Positions 8,946 to 18,082 are shown, counted from the stretch's first letter. The stretch: DNA of 64,000 bases from Candidatus Peregrinibacteria bacterium (GCA_020851415.1 JADZCU010000044.1:1-64000), one strand, 5' to 3'. The notes: a model not told the origin generated them from the letters alone. Numbers and translations are program-made.

Positions 8946-10514
8946 CTATGCTTTTTTGGTTGGACCTGGCTTCTTGGCAGCCGCGACCGGGAAGTCTGCA
9001 GGCATAGGCTTTTTTTCCGGTGGTGGTTCCGGTTTTTCTTCTGGAGCTTCCGGTTTTTGTGGCCTGTAGTGTTCTACTGTCGTTGTTCCTATACGCAAAG
9101 TACCGTCGTAGAATTTTTCCTCGTAGAGGTCTTGAGTAACGTCGTCGGGGCCCATTCCAGCGTATTCTTTACGTATTTTTTGTTCATGCTCGCTGAATTT
9201 CTTTTTGGCTTGAAACAGTTTTACCTGGGCTTCCTGGTTTGCCTTGCTGGCTTTACCCTTTGGTGCTGTAGCCTCTACTTCGGCTTGTGCTGCCAGAACC
9301 TGCGCATTGAGCTGCTCATATTTATCCCATGCTTCTTTCATTTGCTTGATAGTGGCTGAAGCGAATGTTTCATTGCGGTCGGCACCACGTTCAACTGACT
9401 GTTTATCACGATCAAATGCTTTCATGTTGCCCTCACCTTCACGGAATTCTACATATTTCTGTTTAAGATCATCCAACTGTTTGCTGGCTGTTTGCTGAGC
9501 ACCGGCAAGCCATGATTCCGCCTTACGTTTTTCGGCCTGAGTACTTTTTGGATTGCTGCTCACTCTATTGTAGTTCTCTTGAGCCCGCATGTAGTTGTCA
9601 CGTGAGAGCTTATATCTTTCCCAGAAAGGCTTGTGATCCTCCTTGAGGGTACTGTCCATTGGCGTGCTTTTTTCTGCTCTGGCGATTGTTTCTTCAAAAT
9701 CTTTGCAGTGTTTTTCTACGTCCTGGGTGAGACCTGCAATTTCGAGTCCACCGGCTGAATTTACGCGCAACCCGTCCAGGTAATAGAGGTGTGCGTAGAG
9801 ATCACGTACTGTTCTTTCGGATATGACACTTGGCCCCATGTAATTTGGTTCAAAATGTTTTTTGATGGCCTCGAGGGTTTCATCGTGCATGGAAATTTTT
9901 TCCTTGTGGTAGTCGATGAGTTTTTTCTTGAGTTTTTCCATGTCTTTTTTCTGTGCCTGTACTTTCTCGATAAGGGATTTTTTGTCCTCTTCCAGGCCGA
10001 CATCCGGCATTGCGCCAAGTGTTTTAGCTTCCGCTTCAAATGCGGTTATTGCTGAATCCAGGGCTTCTACTCCAATGAAAAGCATGTTTGCTTCTACACC
10101 TCCCATGGAAGTTTTATTTCCTTCGAGCAGTAACTCAAGTTCGGTGCGTTTTTTGATAAATGCTGCAACCTCCACATAGTGGTTCAGATTATCATCCAAT
10201 TTTTTGTTTGCTTCTTTTTTGGCCGTGTTCAGACGATCAAGGAGTTTGATGATGTCCGCTTTGTATTTCATGCTTGGCGTAGGAGCCACTCGTTCGCTGG
10301 CCAATTGCCAGGTAACAAAAATCTTTTCTTTGGCTTCTTTCATGGCTTTGTATGGATCCATTTTGTCGAGTTTGACCTGACTTTCGACTTTTTCCGCAGC
10401 TTCAGCCATTTCTTTGGTTGCTGTGTTGGTTAACTCTTCGGCGTTGGCCATGTAGACCAGGCGCTTTGATTTGAACACCGAGAGTTCTTTGTTTTTGAAA
10501 TTTGTGAATTTCAT
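8946..10514 (-). CDS. Large coiled-coil protein of unknown function
   Basis: A 522-residue, highly charged, almost entirely helical protein with long Lys/Glu/Ala-rich coiled-coil stretches from about residue 25 to 460. It ends in a Pro/Lys/Glu-rich tail (PEEKPEPPPEKKPMP, then PGPTKKA). No membrane segment or catalytic motif is apparent. The N-terminus contains KSKRLVYMANAEE, which resembles KRLIFANTG in the 1343-residue protein at 31934-35965. It probably forms an operon with the 104-residue gene upstream (10570-10884, 55-base gap). A structural or scaffold role is possible but unproven. Confidence 0.7.
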   Translation of the reverse strand: MKFTNFKNKELSVFKSKRLVYMANAEELTNTATKEMAEAAEKVESQVKLDKMDPYKAMKEAKEKIFVTWQLASERVAPTPSMKYKADIIKLLDRLNTAKKEANKKLDDNLNHYVEVAAFIKKRTELELLLEGNKTSMGGVEANMLFIGVEALDSAITAFEAEAKTLGAMPDVGLEEDKKSLIEKVQAQKKDMEKLKKKLIDYHKEKISMHDETLEAIKKHFEPNYMGPSVISERTVRDLYAHLYYLDGLRVNSAGGLEIAGLTQDVEKHCKDFEETIARAEKSTPMDSTLKEDHKPFWERYKLSRDNYMRAQENYNRVSSNPKSTQAEKRKAESWLAGAQQTASKQLDDLKQKYVEFREGEGNMKAFDRDKQSVERGADRNETFASATIKQMKEAWDKYEQLNAQVLAAQAEVEATAPKGKASKANQEAQVKLFQAKKKFSEHEQKIRKEYAGMGPDDVTQDLYEEKFYDGTLRIGTTTVEHYRPQKPEAPEEKPEPPPEKKPMPADFPVAAAKKPGPTKKA

Positions 10515-10569
10515 GAGGGGTTTGTTTTAGTAGTTTTTGTAAGTTTATTGGGGCGGTGCGTGGCGGCGC

Positions 10570-10884
10570 TTATACGTCGTCGAGCTTTTTAAGAAGTGTC
10601 TTGGTTGTGGCTTCTTCTTCACGTTGCGTCTCGCTTTCTTCGTCGTGGAATTTTTGTTTTTGGACGGCCTTTACCTCGCCGTTGAATTCGCGGACGATTT
10701 CCTGATTGCGGTCAACAAACTGTTGTTTGGCTGCACGAATACCTTCTGCTTCCACGTTGAAAATGTGCTCATAGTTCATGCGCTCTTCGCCTGTTGAGCT
10801 CAGAATTTGCTTTTTCATGTCCGCAGAAAGGTTTTTGTAGACAGGTGAGTTTTTTACGAGTTTTGCGAAGTCTTCGTGAGTCAT
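10570..10884 (-). CDS. Small charged helical protein
   Basis: The frame is open from 11064, but that longer version overlaps the 3' end of glpD and has atypical composition. The ATG at 10884 (MTHEDFAKLVKNSPVY) gives a coherent 104-residue, Lys/Glu-rich helical protein and lies downstream of an extended -10 box (TGTTATAAT on the minus strand, 10912-10920). It is probably co-transcribed with the coiled-coil gene at 8946-10514, which shares its composition. Function unknown. Confidence 0.62.
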   Translation of the reverse strand: MTHEDFAKLVKNSPVYKNLSADMKKQILSSTGEERMNYEHIFNVEAEGIRAAKQQFVDRNQEIVREFNGEVKAVQKQKFHDEESETQREEEATTKTLLKKLDDV

Positions 10885-10911
10885 GGTTTTTGGGTTTATT
10901 TTTATCTTGCT

Positions 10912-10920
10912 ATTATAACA
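10912..10920 (-). promoter_or_regulatory. Extended -10 promoter for 10884 gene
   Basis: The minus strand reads TGTTATAAT, an exact TATAAT with an upstream TG, about 28 bases before the ATG at 10884. No good -35 box is visible, which is usual for extended -10 promoters. Confidence 0.5.
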
Positions 10921-11002
10921 TATTTTGGATTTTTTTATAAGGGGAAACGAGCATGCTGAAAAGCTAAAAGATGAATTTCTGTAACATGCAGGTGTTATAT
11001 CT

Positions 11003-12661
11003 TTAGGCTTTTGGACTGTGTTGAGATTTTGTTTTATGAATTTCTTGACTGATCTTTTCGCCAAGAACTGCTTTTTGCTCTTCTGTAAGGCATTTGTAGA
11101 GTTCAGTGCGGCGGCAGAGGAAGTCTTCGGGGTTTTTTACGTATTCGTGGTCGATGCAGTAGGAGAGCTCGGCCCAGATGGTTGGGGAGGTTGGGATGAG
11201 GCGGGTTGTTGGGGCGTGGGGGGTGGGGAGATGAGACAGGTTTAGGTACGGCAGGACGTTTTTGATTTCGCTGCCGTAGGTGGTGATGAGGTTTTTAGCT
11301 ATTTCTTGGGGAAGGGTTTGGAGTTGGTGGTTCATTTTTAATTGGGTTTGCGTAAATTCTTCGAGGGTTGGTTCTGCAAACGCGCTACCTGGGAGTCTCT
11401 TCGTCGCGGTGGTGCAAAGTGGAGAAGTTTTGGACAGAGCATGAAAAATTATATCTGTGACTTTCTGGGATAGACTTCGGTATGTGGTGAGTTTTCCGCC
11501 AATGACGTTGAGGAGTTTGGCGTTTCCAATGGTGACTGTTTCGATGTGATATTCGCGGGAGACTTGACCGGCTTTTTTGTTTTCCTGATTGAGAAGTGGG
11601 CGGAGGCCTGCGTAAATTCCGGTTACGTCTTTGCGGGTGCGGGGTTCATTTGGAAAAACTCGATTGAGTTCGGTGAGCAGATATTTGATGTCCTCTTCGG
11701 TTGCGGTGACTTTGTCGGGATCTTGGGTGTAGTCGGTATCAGTTGTGCCGACGAGTGAGAATTTGCCGTGGGGAATGACGAAAAAGACACGGTTATCTTT
11801 TTTGGCGGAGATGAGGACGGCGTAGTCTGTTGTGAGTTTTGGAACGAAAAAATGAATGCCTTTGGTGAGACGGAGGTGTTTTTTGGGGTGGGTTTCATGT
11901 TGTAATTTTTCTGATTTTTGGTTATTGGTGGCGGCGTTTTTCAAATTTTCTAAATGCCACTTTGCGAGATTTTCGTCGAGCCAGGGGCCTGTGACGTTCA
12001 CAATAAATTCTGCGGTGTAGATTTGTTTTTCGTTGGTGTGTGTGTCTTGAGTTTCTATTTCCACACCTTTGGCGTGGTTGTGAATTCTTGCTACTTCGGT
12101 GTAGTTTTTTACGATTGCTCCGTTGGTAGCTGCGTCCTGGATATTGGCTAAAGTGAGACGTGCATCGTTTGTCTGGCAGTCGTAATATATGCCGCCTCCC
12201 TGGAGGTTTTTTGTACCCAGGTGCGGTTCTATTTGATGAAGTTTTTTTGCGGATAATGTTGTGTGCCACTTGATGTTTTTGAATCCAGCCATAAGGTCGT
12301 ACAACAACATTCCGAGTTTTATAAGCCAGAGGGGGCGCTTGTCTCCTTTGTAAACGGGAATGATGAACGGGATCGGGTGGACGAGTTGTGGAGCGATTTG
12401 GGTGAGTGTTTTTCTTTCGTGAAGTGCTTCCCAAACGAGTTTGAATTCGTAGTTTTCCAAGTAACGGATGCCGCCGTGAATGAGTTTTGTGGATCGACTG
12501 CTGGTGCCGGAAGCGAAGTCGGATTTATCCAGGAGTAGGACCTTTAAACCGCGGAGGGATGCATCACGGGCTATGCCTGCGCCGTTGATGCCGCCACCGA
12601 TAATGATGAGGTCGAAGTGAGTTTGAGCGAGGGATTTCATATCAACTGGGGTGGTGGGCAT
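11003..12661 (-). CDS. glpD: Aerobic-type glycerol-3-phosphate dehydrogenase (FAD)
   Basis: This enzyme oxidises sn-glycerol 3-phosphate to dihydroxyacetone phosphate at the membrane face, passing electrons to quinone. The 552 residues include the FAD dinucleotide-binding motif IIIGGGINGAGIARDA (about 18-33), followed by the family hallmark TSSRSTKLIHGGIRYLE, a central substrate region with GLRPL and the C-terminal GKLTTYR motif. Its length fits the GlpD/GlpA family. The HAD phosphatase gene lies 42 bases upstream in the same orientation, suggesting a glycerol-3-phosphate unit. No glpF or glpK is visible. The electron acceptor in this organism cannot be told from the window. Confidence 0.95.
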   Translation of the reverse strand: MPTTPVDMKSLAQTHFDLIIIGGGINGAGIARDASLRGLKVLLLDKSDFASGTSSRSTKLIHGGIRYLENYEFKLVWEALHERKTLTQIAPQLVHPIPFIIPVYKGDKRPLWLIKLGMLLYDLMAGFKNIKWHTTLSAKKLHQIEPHLGTKNLQGGGIYYDCQTNDARLTLANIQDAATNGAIVKNYTEVARIHNHAKGVEIETQDTHTNEKQIYTAEFIVNVTGPWLDENLAKWHLENLKNAATNNQKSEKLQHETHPKKHLRLTKGIHFFVPKLTTDYAVLISAKKDNRVFFVIPHGKFSLVGTTDTDYTQDPDKVTATEEDIKYLLTELNRVFPNEPRTRKDVTGIYAGLRPLLNQENKKAGQVSREYHIETVTIGNAKLLNVIGGKLTTYRSLSQKVTDIIFHALSKTSPLCTTATKRLPGSAFAEPTLEEFTQTQLKMNHQLQTLPQEIAKNLITTYGSEIKNVLPYLNLSHLPTPHAPTTRLIPTSPTIWAELSYCIDHEYVKNPEDFLCRRTELYKCLTEEQKAVLGEKISQEIHKTKSQHSPKA

Positions 12662-12703
12662 GCGTGGACGATGTGTGATTTTGGAATTATGTGTGGATAT
12701 TTG

Positions 12704-13714
12704 TTAGAGGAATTTTACTGTTTCGCCAACATCTTTTATTACAAACTCCGGTTTTGTTTTGGATTTTTTCAGCATTGCAGGTGTGGTTTCGCCGCTTAAA
12801 GTGAGCACCGAAGTGATGCCATAATCTTTTGCTCCTTTGATGTCTGTGTAGAGCCTGTCCCCTATCATGACCATTTCTGATTTTTTGCAGTTGAGATGGG
12901 TTTGGAGTTGTTGGTAGATGGTTTTTTCCGGCTTTCCGATTACTGTTGGGAGTTTGCCCGTTGCTGTTTGAAAAGCGCTGATGAGTGTGCCAATGTCGGG
13001 GTGGAAATTGTTGCCTTCGAGCGGGAGGTGGGTGTCCGGGTGGGAGGCGTAAAAAGGTACGCCGGCCATGATGTATTCGTAGGCTTGAGTGAATTTAGCG
13101 TAGGTGAAAGTTTTGTCGAATGTGAGGACTACGGCTTGGGGGAGGGTGGTGCGGTTATGGCCGGGCATCGATTTTTTTGCGCGAGTCTGCCCCACCGCTG
13201 CAGCGGGATCTTTGACGGGCAGAGCTGATGGCGCATTGACGTGCTTTGAAATGGTGACATTTTGCGTCTGCACGTGCAGACTTTTTGTGGTGTTTTTTGT
13301 TTTATTAAAGCCATTTTGATGTTCAAAATCAGGAGTGGCAATGGGAAAGTTGCGAGAGTTTTTCACTAAAAATAACCCTGCATCCTGAAACTCTTTTTCT
13401 ACTGCTGGTGTTGCAAGCAGGAAAATGTTTTTAATTTTTTTTGCTTTGAGGTATTCGATAGTTGCCAGACCGCTGGTGTAGATTTCGTTTATATTTTTTG
13501 TGAATTTCAGTTTTTTGAGTTTGGCAAAATACTCCTGAGTGCTTTTTGAGGAGTTGTTGGTGAGGAAAATCGGGGTTCGATCGGTTGCGCGTAACTGTTT
13601 TAAAAATGGCAGTGTAAACGGGAAAATGTCACTTCCTTTGTAGAGAGTTCCGTCTAAATCCAGGATGAAATATTTTTTGGATTTGAGTATTTTTTGAAGA
13701 GACGCAGTCGGCAT
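12704..13714 (-). CDS. NagD-type HAD phosphatase (likely glycerol-3-phosphate/phosphoglycolate phosphatase) with in-frame insertion
   Basis: A HAD hydrolase of the NagD (C2-cap) type. Motif I DLDGTLYKG contains the nucleophile (D19) and acid/base Asp (D21); motif II is FLTNNSSKS; the motif III Lys lies in IGKPEKTIY; motif IV is MIGDRLYTDI. The neighbouring glpD suggests glycerol-3-phosphate as a substrate, but NagD enzymes are promiscuous. At 336 residues it is about 70 longer than typical. The extra part (about residues 121-191) interrupts the cap between GLFLV and QAVVLTFDKTFTY. The corresponding DNA holds the palindromes GTCTGCACGTGCAGAC (13266-13281) and CCGCTGCAGCGG (13195-13206), which looks like an inserted repeat element kept in frame. 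Confidence 0.88.
   Translation of the reverse strand: MPTASLQKILKSKKYFILDLDGTLYKGSDIFPFTLPFLKQLRATDRTPIFLTNNSSKSTQEYFAKLKKLKFTKNINEIYTSGLATIEYLKAKKIKNIFLLATPAVEKEFQDAGLFLVKNSRNFPIATPDFEHQNGFNKTKNTTKSLHVQTQNVTISKHVNAPSALPVKDPAAAVGQTRAKKSMPGHNRTTLPQAVVLTFDKTFTYAKFTQAYEYIMAGVPFYASHPDTHLPLEGNNFHPDIGTLISAFQTATGKLPTVIGKPEKTIYQQLQTHLNCKKSEMVMIGDRLYTDIKGAKDYGITSVLTLSGETTPAMLKKSKTKPEFVIKDVGETVKFL
13186..13281. repeat. Palindromic element inside HAD phosphatase gene
   Basis: Within about 100 bases there are a perfect 16-base palindrome (13266-13281), a perfect 12-base palindrome (13195-13206), and an outer pair TCTGCCC (13186-13192) / GGGCAGA (13217-13223) that nests around the second. The segment is more G+C-rich than its surroundings and coincides with the extra ~70 residues in the protein. 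Confidence 0.55.
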
Positions 13715-13810
13715 GGCTGCATTGTACTGTAAAGCGGTGTTAGCTGGAAGATCGAAGCTTGAACAAAGAACCTGCCACTGCAGGACTCAGTAAGTTAAGA
13801 GATGAAAGCT

Positions 13811-14659
13811 TTAATCGTTACGGTTGTTATCCACCGTGCAGTAAGCCTTGTGTGACTCATTCTTTTCCATGAGATAGCTGAGGTAGATGAAGCCTGCTGT
13901 GAGGTATGGGACGAGCAAGAAGACCCAGTTCATTTCCAGGAAAATATTGAAGAAAGCGTGAAGTGTGATGGCGATAATTAAACCTTCTGCCATTTTTTCT
14001 TCGTGGAAGACTGTGCCTTTTTTCCAGTGCATTATTTGTGATACCCATTTCCCAAAGCGCCATTTTTTGTTTTCGTGTTCTTCTTTCATAACGTCAGTGG
14101 CAAAGATGGCAACACCGTAATAGTAGCCGAGGATTCCCGAGAACATGATGTGGGCGAAGCTCGAGAAGAGCGAACGGAAGACGAATGGATAGACTATGTC
14201 TTCAAAACCCCGACTTGAGATGATGTTGTAGAAATAGAGTATGTTTTCGACGAAGGCAAAGCCAAGCGCTGCAGTTACGGCCATTTCTATGGCGTCATCG
14301 ATTGAGCAAATGACTTTTTTATCTGTGGCTTTTACGGCCCACAGTTTGGTCATTTCTTCGATTACTCCCACGATCATAAAGGTTATGAGAACGTCTAACG
14401 GGATCATTCCGAATGTTGAAAATCCGATTAAATCGTCTTTGAATTGGTGAGTGTATTCAAAAGCATTGATCCATGGAAAGTATTGCCAAAGGGCTTTATA
14501 AGCCAGTAATGGTGTTACAAACAGGGCTCCCGCAATGAATGTTTTGAGCATCATGCTTTTTTGGCCGTGCTGTTTTTTATAAAAAATAAACCCCCAGATA
14601 CAAGCTGGAACTACTGCAAGGATGAACGCGAGTGCGACTCTGAAGAGAGCGAGGGTCAT
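13811..14659 (-). CDS. PrsW-family intramembrane metalloprotease
   Basis: A 282-residue polytopic membrane protein with about eight hydrophobic segments. Family hallmarks of PrsW (CPBP-like glutamic intramembrane proteases) are visible: EEMTK at residues 101-105, AFVENILYF about 35 residues later, a His in SSFAHIMFSG and a further ITLHAFFN helix near the end. In Bacillus, PrsW performs site-1 cleavage of an anti-sigma factor; here no sigma/anti-sigma pair is adjacent, so the substrate is unknown. A good minus-strand promoter precedes it (14697-14725). Confidence 0.9.
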   Translation of the reverse strand: MTLALFRVALAFILAVVPACIWGFIFYKKQHGQKSMMLKTFIAGALFVTPLLAYKALWQYFPWINAFEYTHQFKDDLIGFSTFGMIPLDVLITFMIVGVIEEMTKLWAVKATDKKVICSIDDAIEMAVTAALGFAFVENILYFYNIISSRGFEDIVYPFVFRSLFSSFAHIMFSGILGYYYGVAIFATDVMKEEHENKKWRFGKWVSQIMHWKKGTVFHEEKMAEGLIIAITLHAFFNIFLEMNWVFLLVPYLTAGFIYLSYLMEKNESHKAYCTVDNNRND

Positions 14660-14696
14660 GTTTTTTTGTTTTTTGAACCTTTTTTATGTTCTGTCT

Positions 14697-14725
14697 ATAT
14701 TAGCATATTTTTTGTGTTTTGTCGA
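14697..14725 (-). promoter_or_regulatory. Sigma70-type promoter for PrsW gene
   Basis: The minus strand reads TCGACA, 17 bases, TAATAT, with an upstream TG before the -10. It lies about 38 bases before the ATG at 14659. Confidence 0.6.
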
Positions 14726-14813
14726 TTTGCGGTTTTCTATTTGGATAACAAATTTGAAACAAAGAGCAGTTTTTTTAATAACTGTTTGTTTTGAGCAATA
14801 TTTTGCTGATTTC

Positions 14814-16019
14814 TTAATATCGAAGCTCTTTTGGTGCCTGCTTTGTTATATCCAAAATGTTGAGTTTTTGGTGGGGGCGGGAGGCGGCGGCGGAGCTTGG
14901 GTTCACGTTTGTGGTTGGGTCGCGTTGGTCTAGGTGCGTGGTAGTAATGATGGTTTGATGGCCGCCTTTTTCGGCGGTTTGCATGAGCATTTTTTGGCGG
15001 TCTTCGTCGAGTTCGGAGAAGACGTCATCCAGTAAGAGTAGCGGTTTTTCTTGGGTGTGGTGCTCGTGATAGGTGAGCTCCAGGAGTTTGAGGGCGAGCA
15101 GGAGTGAACGGACTTCGCCGCGGGAGGCGTGGCTGGCGATGGGGCGGTCTTTGAGCGTGAGTTCCATGTCGTCGCGGTGGGGGCCCACGCTGGTGTGCAG
15201 GGAGTGGAGATCGCGGGGGCGGGCCTGGTAGAGAGCCTTTGTGAACATTCCTTTGATCTCTTCTAACTCTGATTCGTTTGGTAGAGACAGATCGTCGGGT
15301 AGTTCGGCGTATTGATTTTGCCAAATATTTGAAACGTATTTTACCGATGCAGCTTCATTTTTTTGGGCAATGCTTTGGTATTCGTTTTGCAAATGCCTGT
15401 TGATAAAACTGAGCGTATAGCGGCGGTAAGCCGTGATCAGCGCGCCGTGCTCGACGAGTTGTTCGTCCCAGATTTCCAAATCTTGCGGGCTCGCGAGGCC
15501 GTCTTTGATATTTTTGAGGAGAGCATTTCTTTGTTGATGGACTCGGCGGTAGTTTTTAAGAGCGCGGAAATATGGCTTAAATAACTGGATATTCATGACA
15601 TCCAAATAGCGGCGCCGGAGATCCGGCCCCAGGTATAAAATGTTGAGATCTTCGGGATGGAAGAAAACTATCTGGCAGTTCCCGATGAAATCTTCAGCAG
15701 TTATTTTGACGCCGTTTTTTTTGAGTTGGCGTTTTGGTTGTGGTGGATTTCCAAGGAAAATTTCGAGTTCAAGCGTGTCGCGGTTGGTCTGGAGAGTGGC
15801 TTTAACGCGTGCGTATTCTTGATCCCACTGGATAAGGTCTTCCTGAGTTGATGTGCGAAAAGATTTGGTGAGGGCGAGTAGATAGATAGCCTCGAGAATG
15901 TTGGTTTTGCCGTGCGCGTTTGGCCCAACGAGATATTGCAAAGGACGCTCAAGGTCAAAATCAAGATCCACGGAAGCGTGATTGCGATATTGTTGGAGAG
16001 TGAGATGGGTGAGACGCAT
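14814..16019 (-). CDS. recF: DNA replication/repair protein RecF
   Basis: RecF is an SMC-like ATPase that helps load RecA at single-strand gaps. The 401 residues start with MRLTHLTLQQYRNH, followed by Walker A GPNAHGKTNILEAI (about 33-46), a central coiled-coil arm, an ABC-type signature region (SRGEVRSLLLALKLLEL) and Walker B LLLLDDVFSELD. It is slightly longer than the usual ~360-370 because of a polar C-terminal extension. It is not adjacent to dnaA/dnaN/gyrB here. The gene is divergent from the MgtE-like pair and lacks a Shine-Dalgarno. Confidence 0.95.
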   Translation of the reverse strand: MRLTHLTLQQYRNHASVDLDFDLERPLQYLVGPNAHGKTNILEAIYLLALTKSFRTSTQEDLIQWDQEYARVKATLQTNRDTLELEIFLGNPPQPKRQLKKNGVKITAEDFIGNCQIVFFHPEDLNILYLGPDLRRRYLDVMNIQLFKPYFRALKNYRRVHQQRNALLKNIKDGLASPQDLEIWDEQLVEHGALITAYRRYTLSFINRHLQNEYQSIAQKNEAASVKYVSNIWQNQYAELPDDLSLPNESELEEIKGMFTKALYQARPRDLHSLHTSVGPHRDDMELTLKDRPIASHASRGEVRSLLLALKLLELTYHEHHTQEKPLLLLDDVFSELDEDRQKMLMQTAEKGGHQTIITTTHLDQRDPTTNVNPSSAAASRPHQKLNILDITKQAPKELRY

Positions 16020-16075
16020 GGGGTGGTTGACGGGAAGAAAACCGCTGTTTTAGCTACGCATTTATGTGTCGCTTA

Positions 16076-16084
16076 TGCTATAAT
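16076..16084 (+). promoter_or_regulatory. Extended -10 promoter for MgtE-like operon
   Basis: TGCTATAAT gives a perfect -10 with upstream TG, inside a short inverted repeat (GCTTAT/ATAAGC). The ATG at 16096 is only 11 bases after the -10, so the transcript would be leaderless or nearly so. Confidence 0.6.
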
Positions 16085-16095
16085 AAGCAGATATT

Positions 16096-17082
16096 ATGAT
16101 GCAAAAGCAAACTAAAATTCATAAAGAGTCGGCGCATAGCCATATGGTGAAACTGGTTTCCACAGCCAGTTTACATGAAACTGTTGGTGATGTTTTGCTG
16201 CGTTTGCAAGATCCTAAAAGTCAGTATGAGTGCGTTGATTATACTTATGTTTTGCGTGCTGATGGTGTGCTGGATGGCGTGGTTTCGATCAAACAGCTTT
16301 TAAATAGTAAATCCGGTGTAAAGATCAGCAAATTGATGACAAGAAAGCTGATGGTAGTGCATCAACATTCAGACCAGGAGCATGTTGCCAATGTTGCTTT
16401 GAACGGGAATATTAAGTGTGTCCCTGTTGTTGATAAGCATCATCACCTTTTGGGTGTTGTTCCTTCGGACATTATTCTTTCTATTCTCAAATGGGAACAT
16501 ACTGAGGATATGTTGAGGCTTTCAGGTATCCACGGCGGCGGTACCACATACCGTGATATTTCACATGTGAGTTCTTTTAAAATGGGTCTATTGCGCATTC
16601 CTTCTATTTTAGTTGGGCTTGTGGGTGGCATGCTGGCAACTTCGGTTGTGAACTATTATGAGGTTTCTCTCGAGAAGAATTTGATTTTGGCGTTTTTTAT
16701 TCCGCTGATTGTGTACATGAATGATGCTGTAGGAACGCAGACTGAAACTATTTTGGTGCGACTTCTTGGCACGGAAAAAGTGAGTATTTGGAAATATTTT
16801 TTGCGCGAATTGGGGACAGGTTTTTTTATGGGACTTGTTGTAGGTTTTCTTGCTTTTTCCATTACTCTGGTTTGGCACAATGAAGCAATTTTGGCTGCCA
16901 CTATCGGTCTTTCACTTTTGATCGGTGTGACCAGCGCGACTGTTACCGCCATAGCTGTTCCGTATACGCTTTTTCTTTTGAAAAAAGATCCTGCAATTTC
17001 CGGCGGACCGTTTACGACTGTTCTTCAGGATATTTTTAGTTTAATGATTTATTTTACGGTTGCTTCACTCATTTTGCATTAG
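16096..17082 (+). CDS. MgtE-like magnesium transporter lacking the N domain (copy 1)
   Basis: MgtE proteins are Mg2+ channels gated by cytosolic N and CBS domains. Here 328 residues begin directly with a CBS pair (about residues 15-140; VPVVDKHHHLLGVVPSDI closes the second), followed by the membrane domain of about five helices from RIPSILVGLVGGMLATS to the C-terminus. The pore signature is modified (NDAVGTQTETILVR instead of the usual GNxGxQ). The final helix retains Asp in VLQDIF, the likely equivalent of the pore Asp. The ~130-residue N domain of classical MgtE is absent. The next gene is a paralogue one base downstream, so the two may function as a pair. Confidence 0.88.
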   Translation: MMQKQTKIHKESAHSHMVKLVSTASLHETVGDVLLRLQDPKSQYECVDYTYVLRADGVLDGVVSIKQLLNSKSGVKISKLMTRKLMVVHQHSDQEHVANVALNGNIKCVPVVDKHHHLLGVVPSDIILSILKWEHTEDMLRLSGIHGGGTTYRDISHVSSFKMGLLRIPSILVGLVGGMLATSVVNYYEVSLEKNLILAFFIPLIVYMNDAVGTQTETILVRLLGTEKVSIWKYFLRELGTGFFMGLVVGFLAFSITLVWHNEAILAATIGLSLLIGVTSATVTAIAVPYTLFLLKKDPAISGGPFTTVLQDIFSLMIYFTVASLILH

Positions 17083-17083
17083 T

Positions 17084-18082
17084 ATGAAAAAAAATATTCC
17101 AGAAAAACATGGAAAATCTCATGCTGAAACGGCTTTGAGCCATATGGTAAAACGTGTTTCCACGGCAAGTTTACATGAGACGGTCGGAGATATTTTAAAA
17201 AGGCTGCAGAATGGAAAGGCAACTTTTGATACTGTGGATTATACTTTTGTGCTGCACCATGATCAGAGAATTGCCGGTGTGGTTTCCATTAAGGAGCTTT
17301 TACATGCGAATGATTCTGTCAGGGTAGCGGATATTATGCATACAAAAGTCCGGACTGTTCATCCCTCAACGGATCAGGAGCGCGTTGCTTTTATTGCGCT
17401 GCGTGAAAACATTAAGGCGGTTCCTGTGGTGGATAAGGATCATAAATTTTTGGGTGTGGTTCCTTCGGATACGATTTTGAATATTTTGGAATGGGAACAT
17501 ACTGAAGATTTGTTGCGTTTTTCCGGCGTACGCGGAAGGGGTGAAAAACTTCGTAACTTTGTGAAGTCCGGCGTTTTTAGCATGTCGAAGGCGCGTCTTC
17601 CTTCCATATTGATTGGAGTTTTAGGTGGTCTTTTTGCAACTTCTGTTGTGGAGTTTTTTGAAAAATCTCTTGAGGAGGAGTTGGTTCTAGCGTTTTTTAT
17701 TCCGGTGATGTTGTATATCTGCGCGGCTGTGGGAACCCAGACTGGAACGATTTTGGTTCGCACTCTAGCTACAGAGGAGGTGAAGATTCATAAATATGTT
17801 ATTCGTGAACTTTTGATCGGGTCGATTATTGCGGCTCTGGTTGGAGGACTTATGTTCTGCGTGGTCTTTTTCTGGTTTAAGTCACACCTGGTGGCTTTGA
17901 CTATTGGTATTTCGCTTTTGATCGGTGTCATGACGGCAACTTTGATCGGTGTTTTTGTACCACTGACTTTGTTTAAATTCAAAAAAGATCCTGCCGTTTC
18001 CGGTGGACCGTTTATTAATATTCTGCAGGATATTCTGACTTTAGTGATTTATTTCTCGGTGGCGAGTGTGATTTTATTGTAG
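17084..18082 (+). CDS. MgtE-like magnesium transporter lacking the N domain (copy 2)
   Basis: This 332-residue paralogue of the preceding gene has the same order: an N-terminal CBS pair (STASLHETVGDILKRLQ; AVPVVDKDHKFLGVVPSDT) then five membrane helices (RLPSILIGVLGGLFATS to the end). The frame is open from 17060, but the ATG at 17084 lies one base after the upstream TAG and starts the sequence shared with copy 1, so it is preferred. The pore-region motif is CAAVGTQTGTILVR. MgtE is a homodimer in known structures; two tandem divergent copies raise the possibility of a heterodimer (inference). Tandem duplication is evident from the shared residues over the whole length. Confidence 0.87.
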   Translation: MKKNIPEKHGKSHAETALSHMVKRVSTASLHETVGDILKRLQNGKATFDTVDYTFVLHHDQRIAGVVSIKELLHANDSVRVADIMHTKVRTVHPSTDQERVAFIALRENIKAVPVVDKDHKFLGVVPSDTILNILEWEHTEDLLRFSGVRGRGEKLRNFVKSGVFSMSKARLPSILIGVLGGLFATSVVEFFEKSLEEELVLAFFIPVMLYICAAVGTQTGTILVRTLATEEVKIHKYVIRELLIGSIIAALVGGLMFCVVFFWFKSHLVALTIGISLLIGVMTATLIGVFVPLTLFKFKKDPAVSGGPFINILQDILTLVIYFSVASVILL

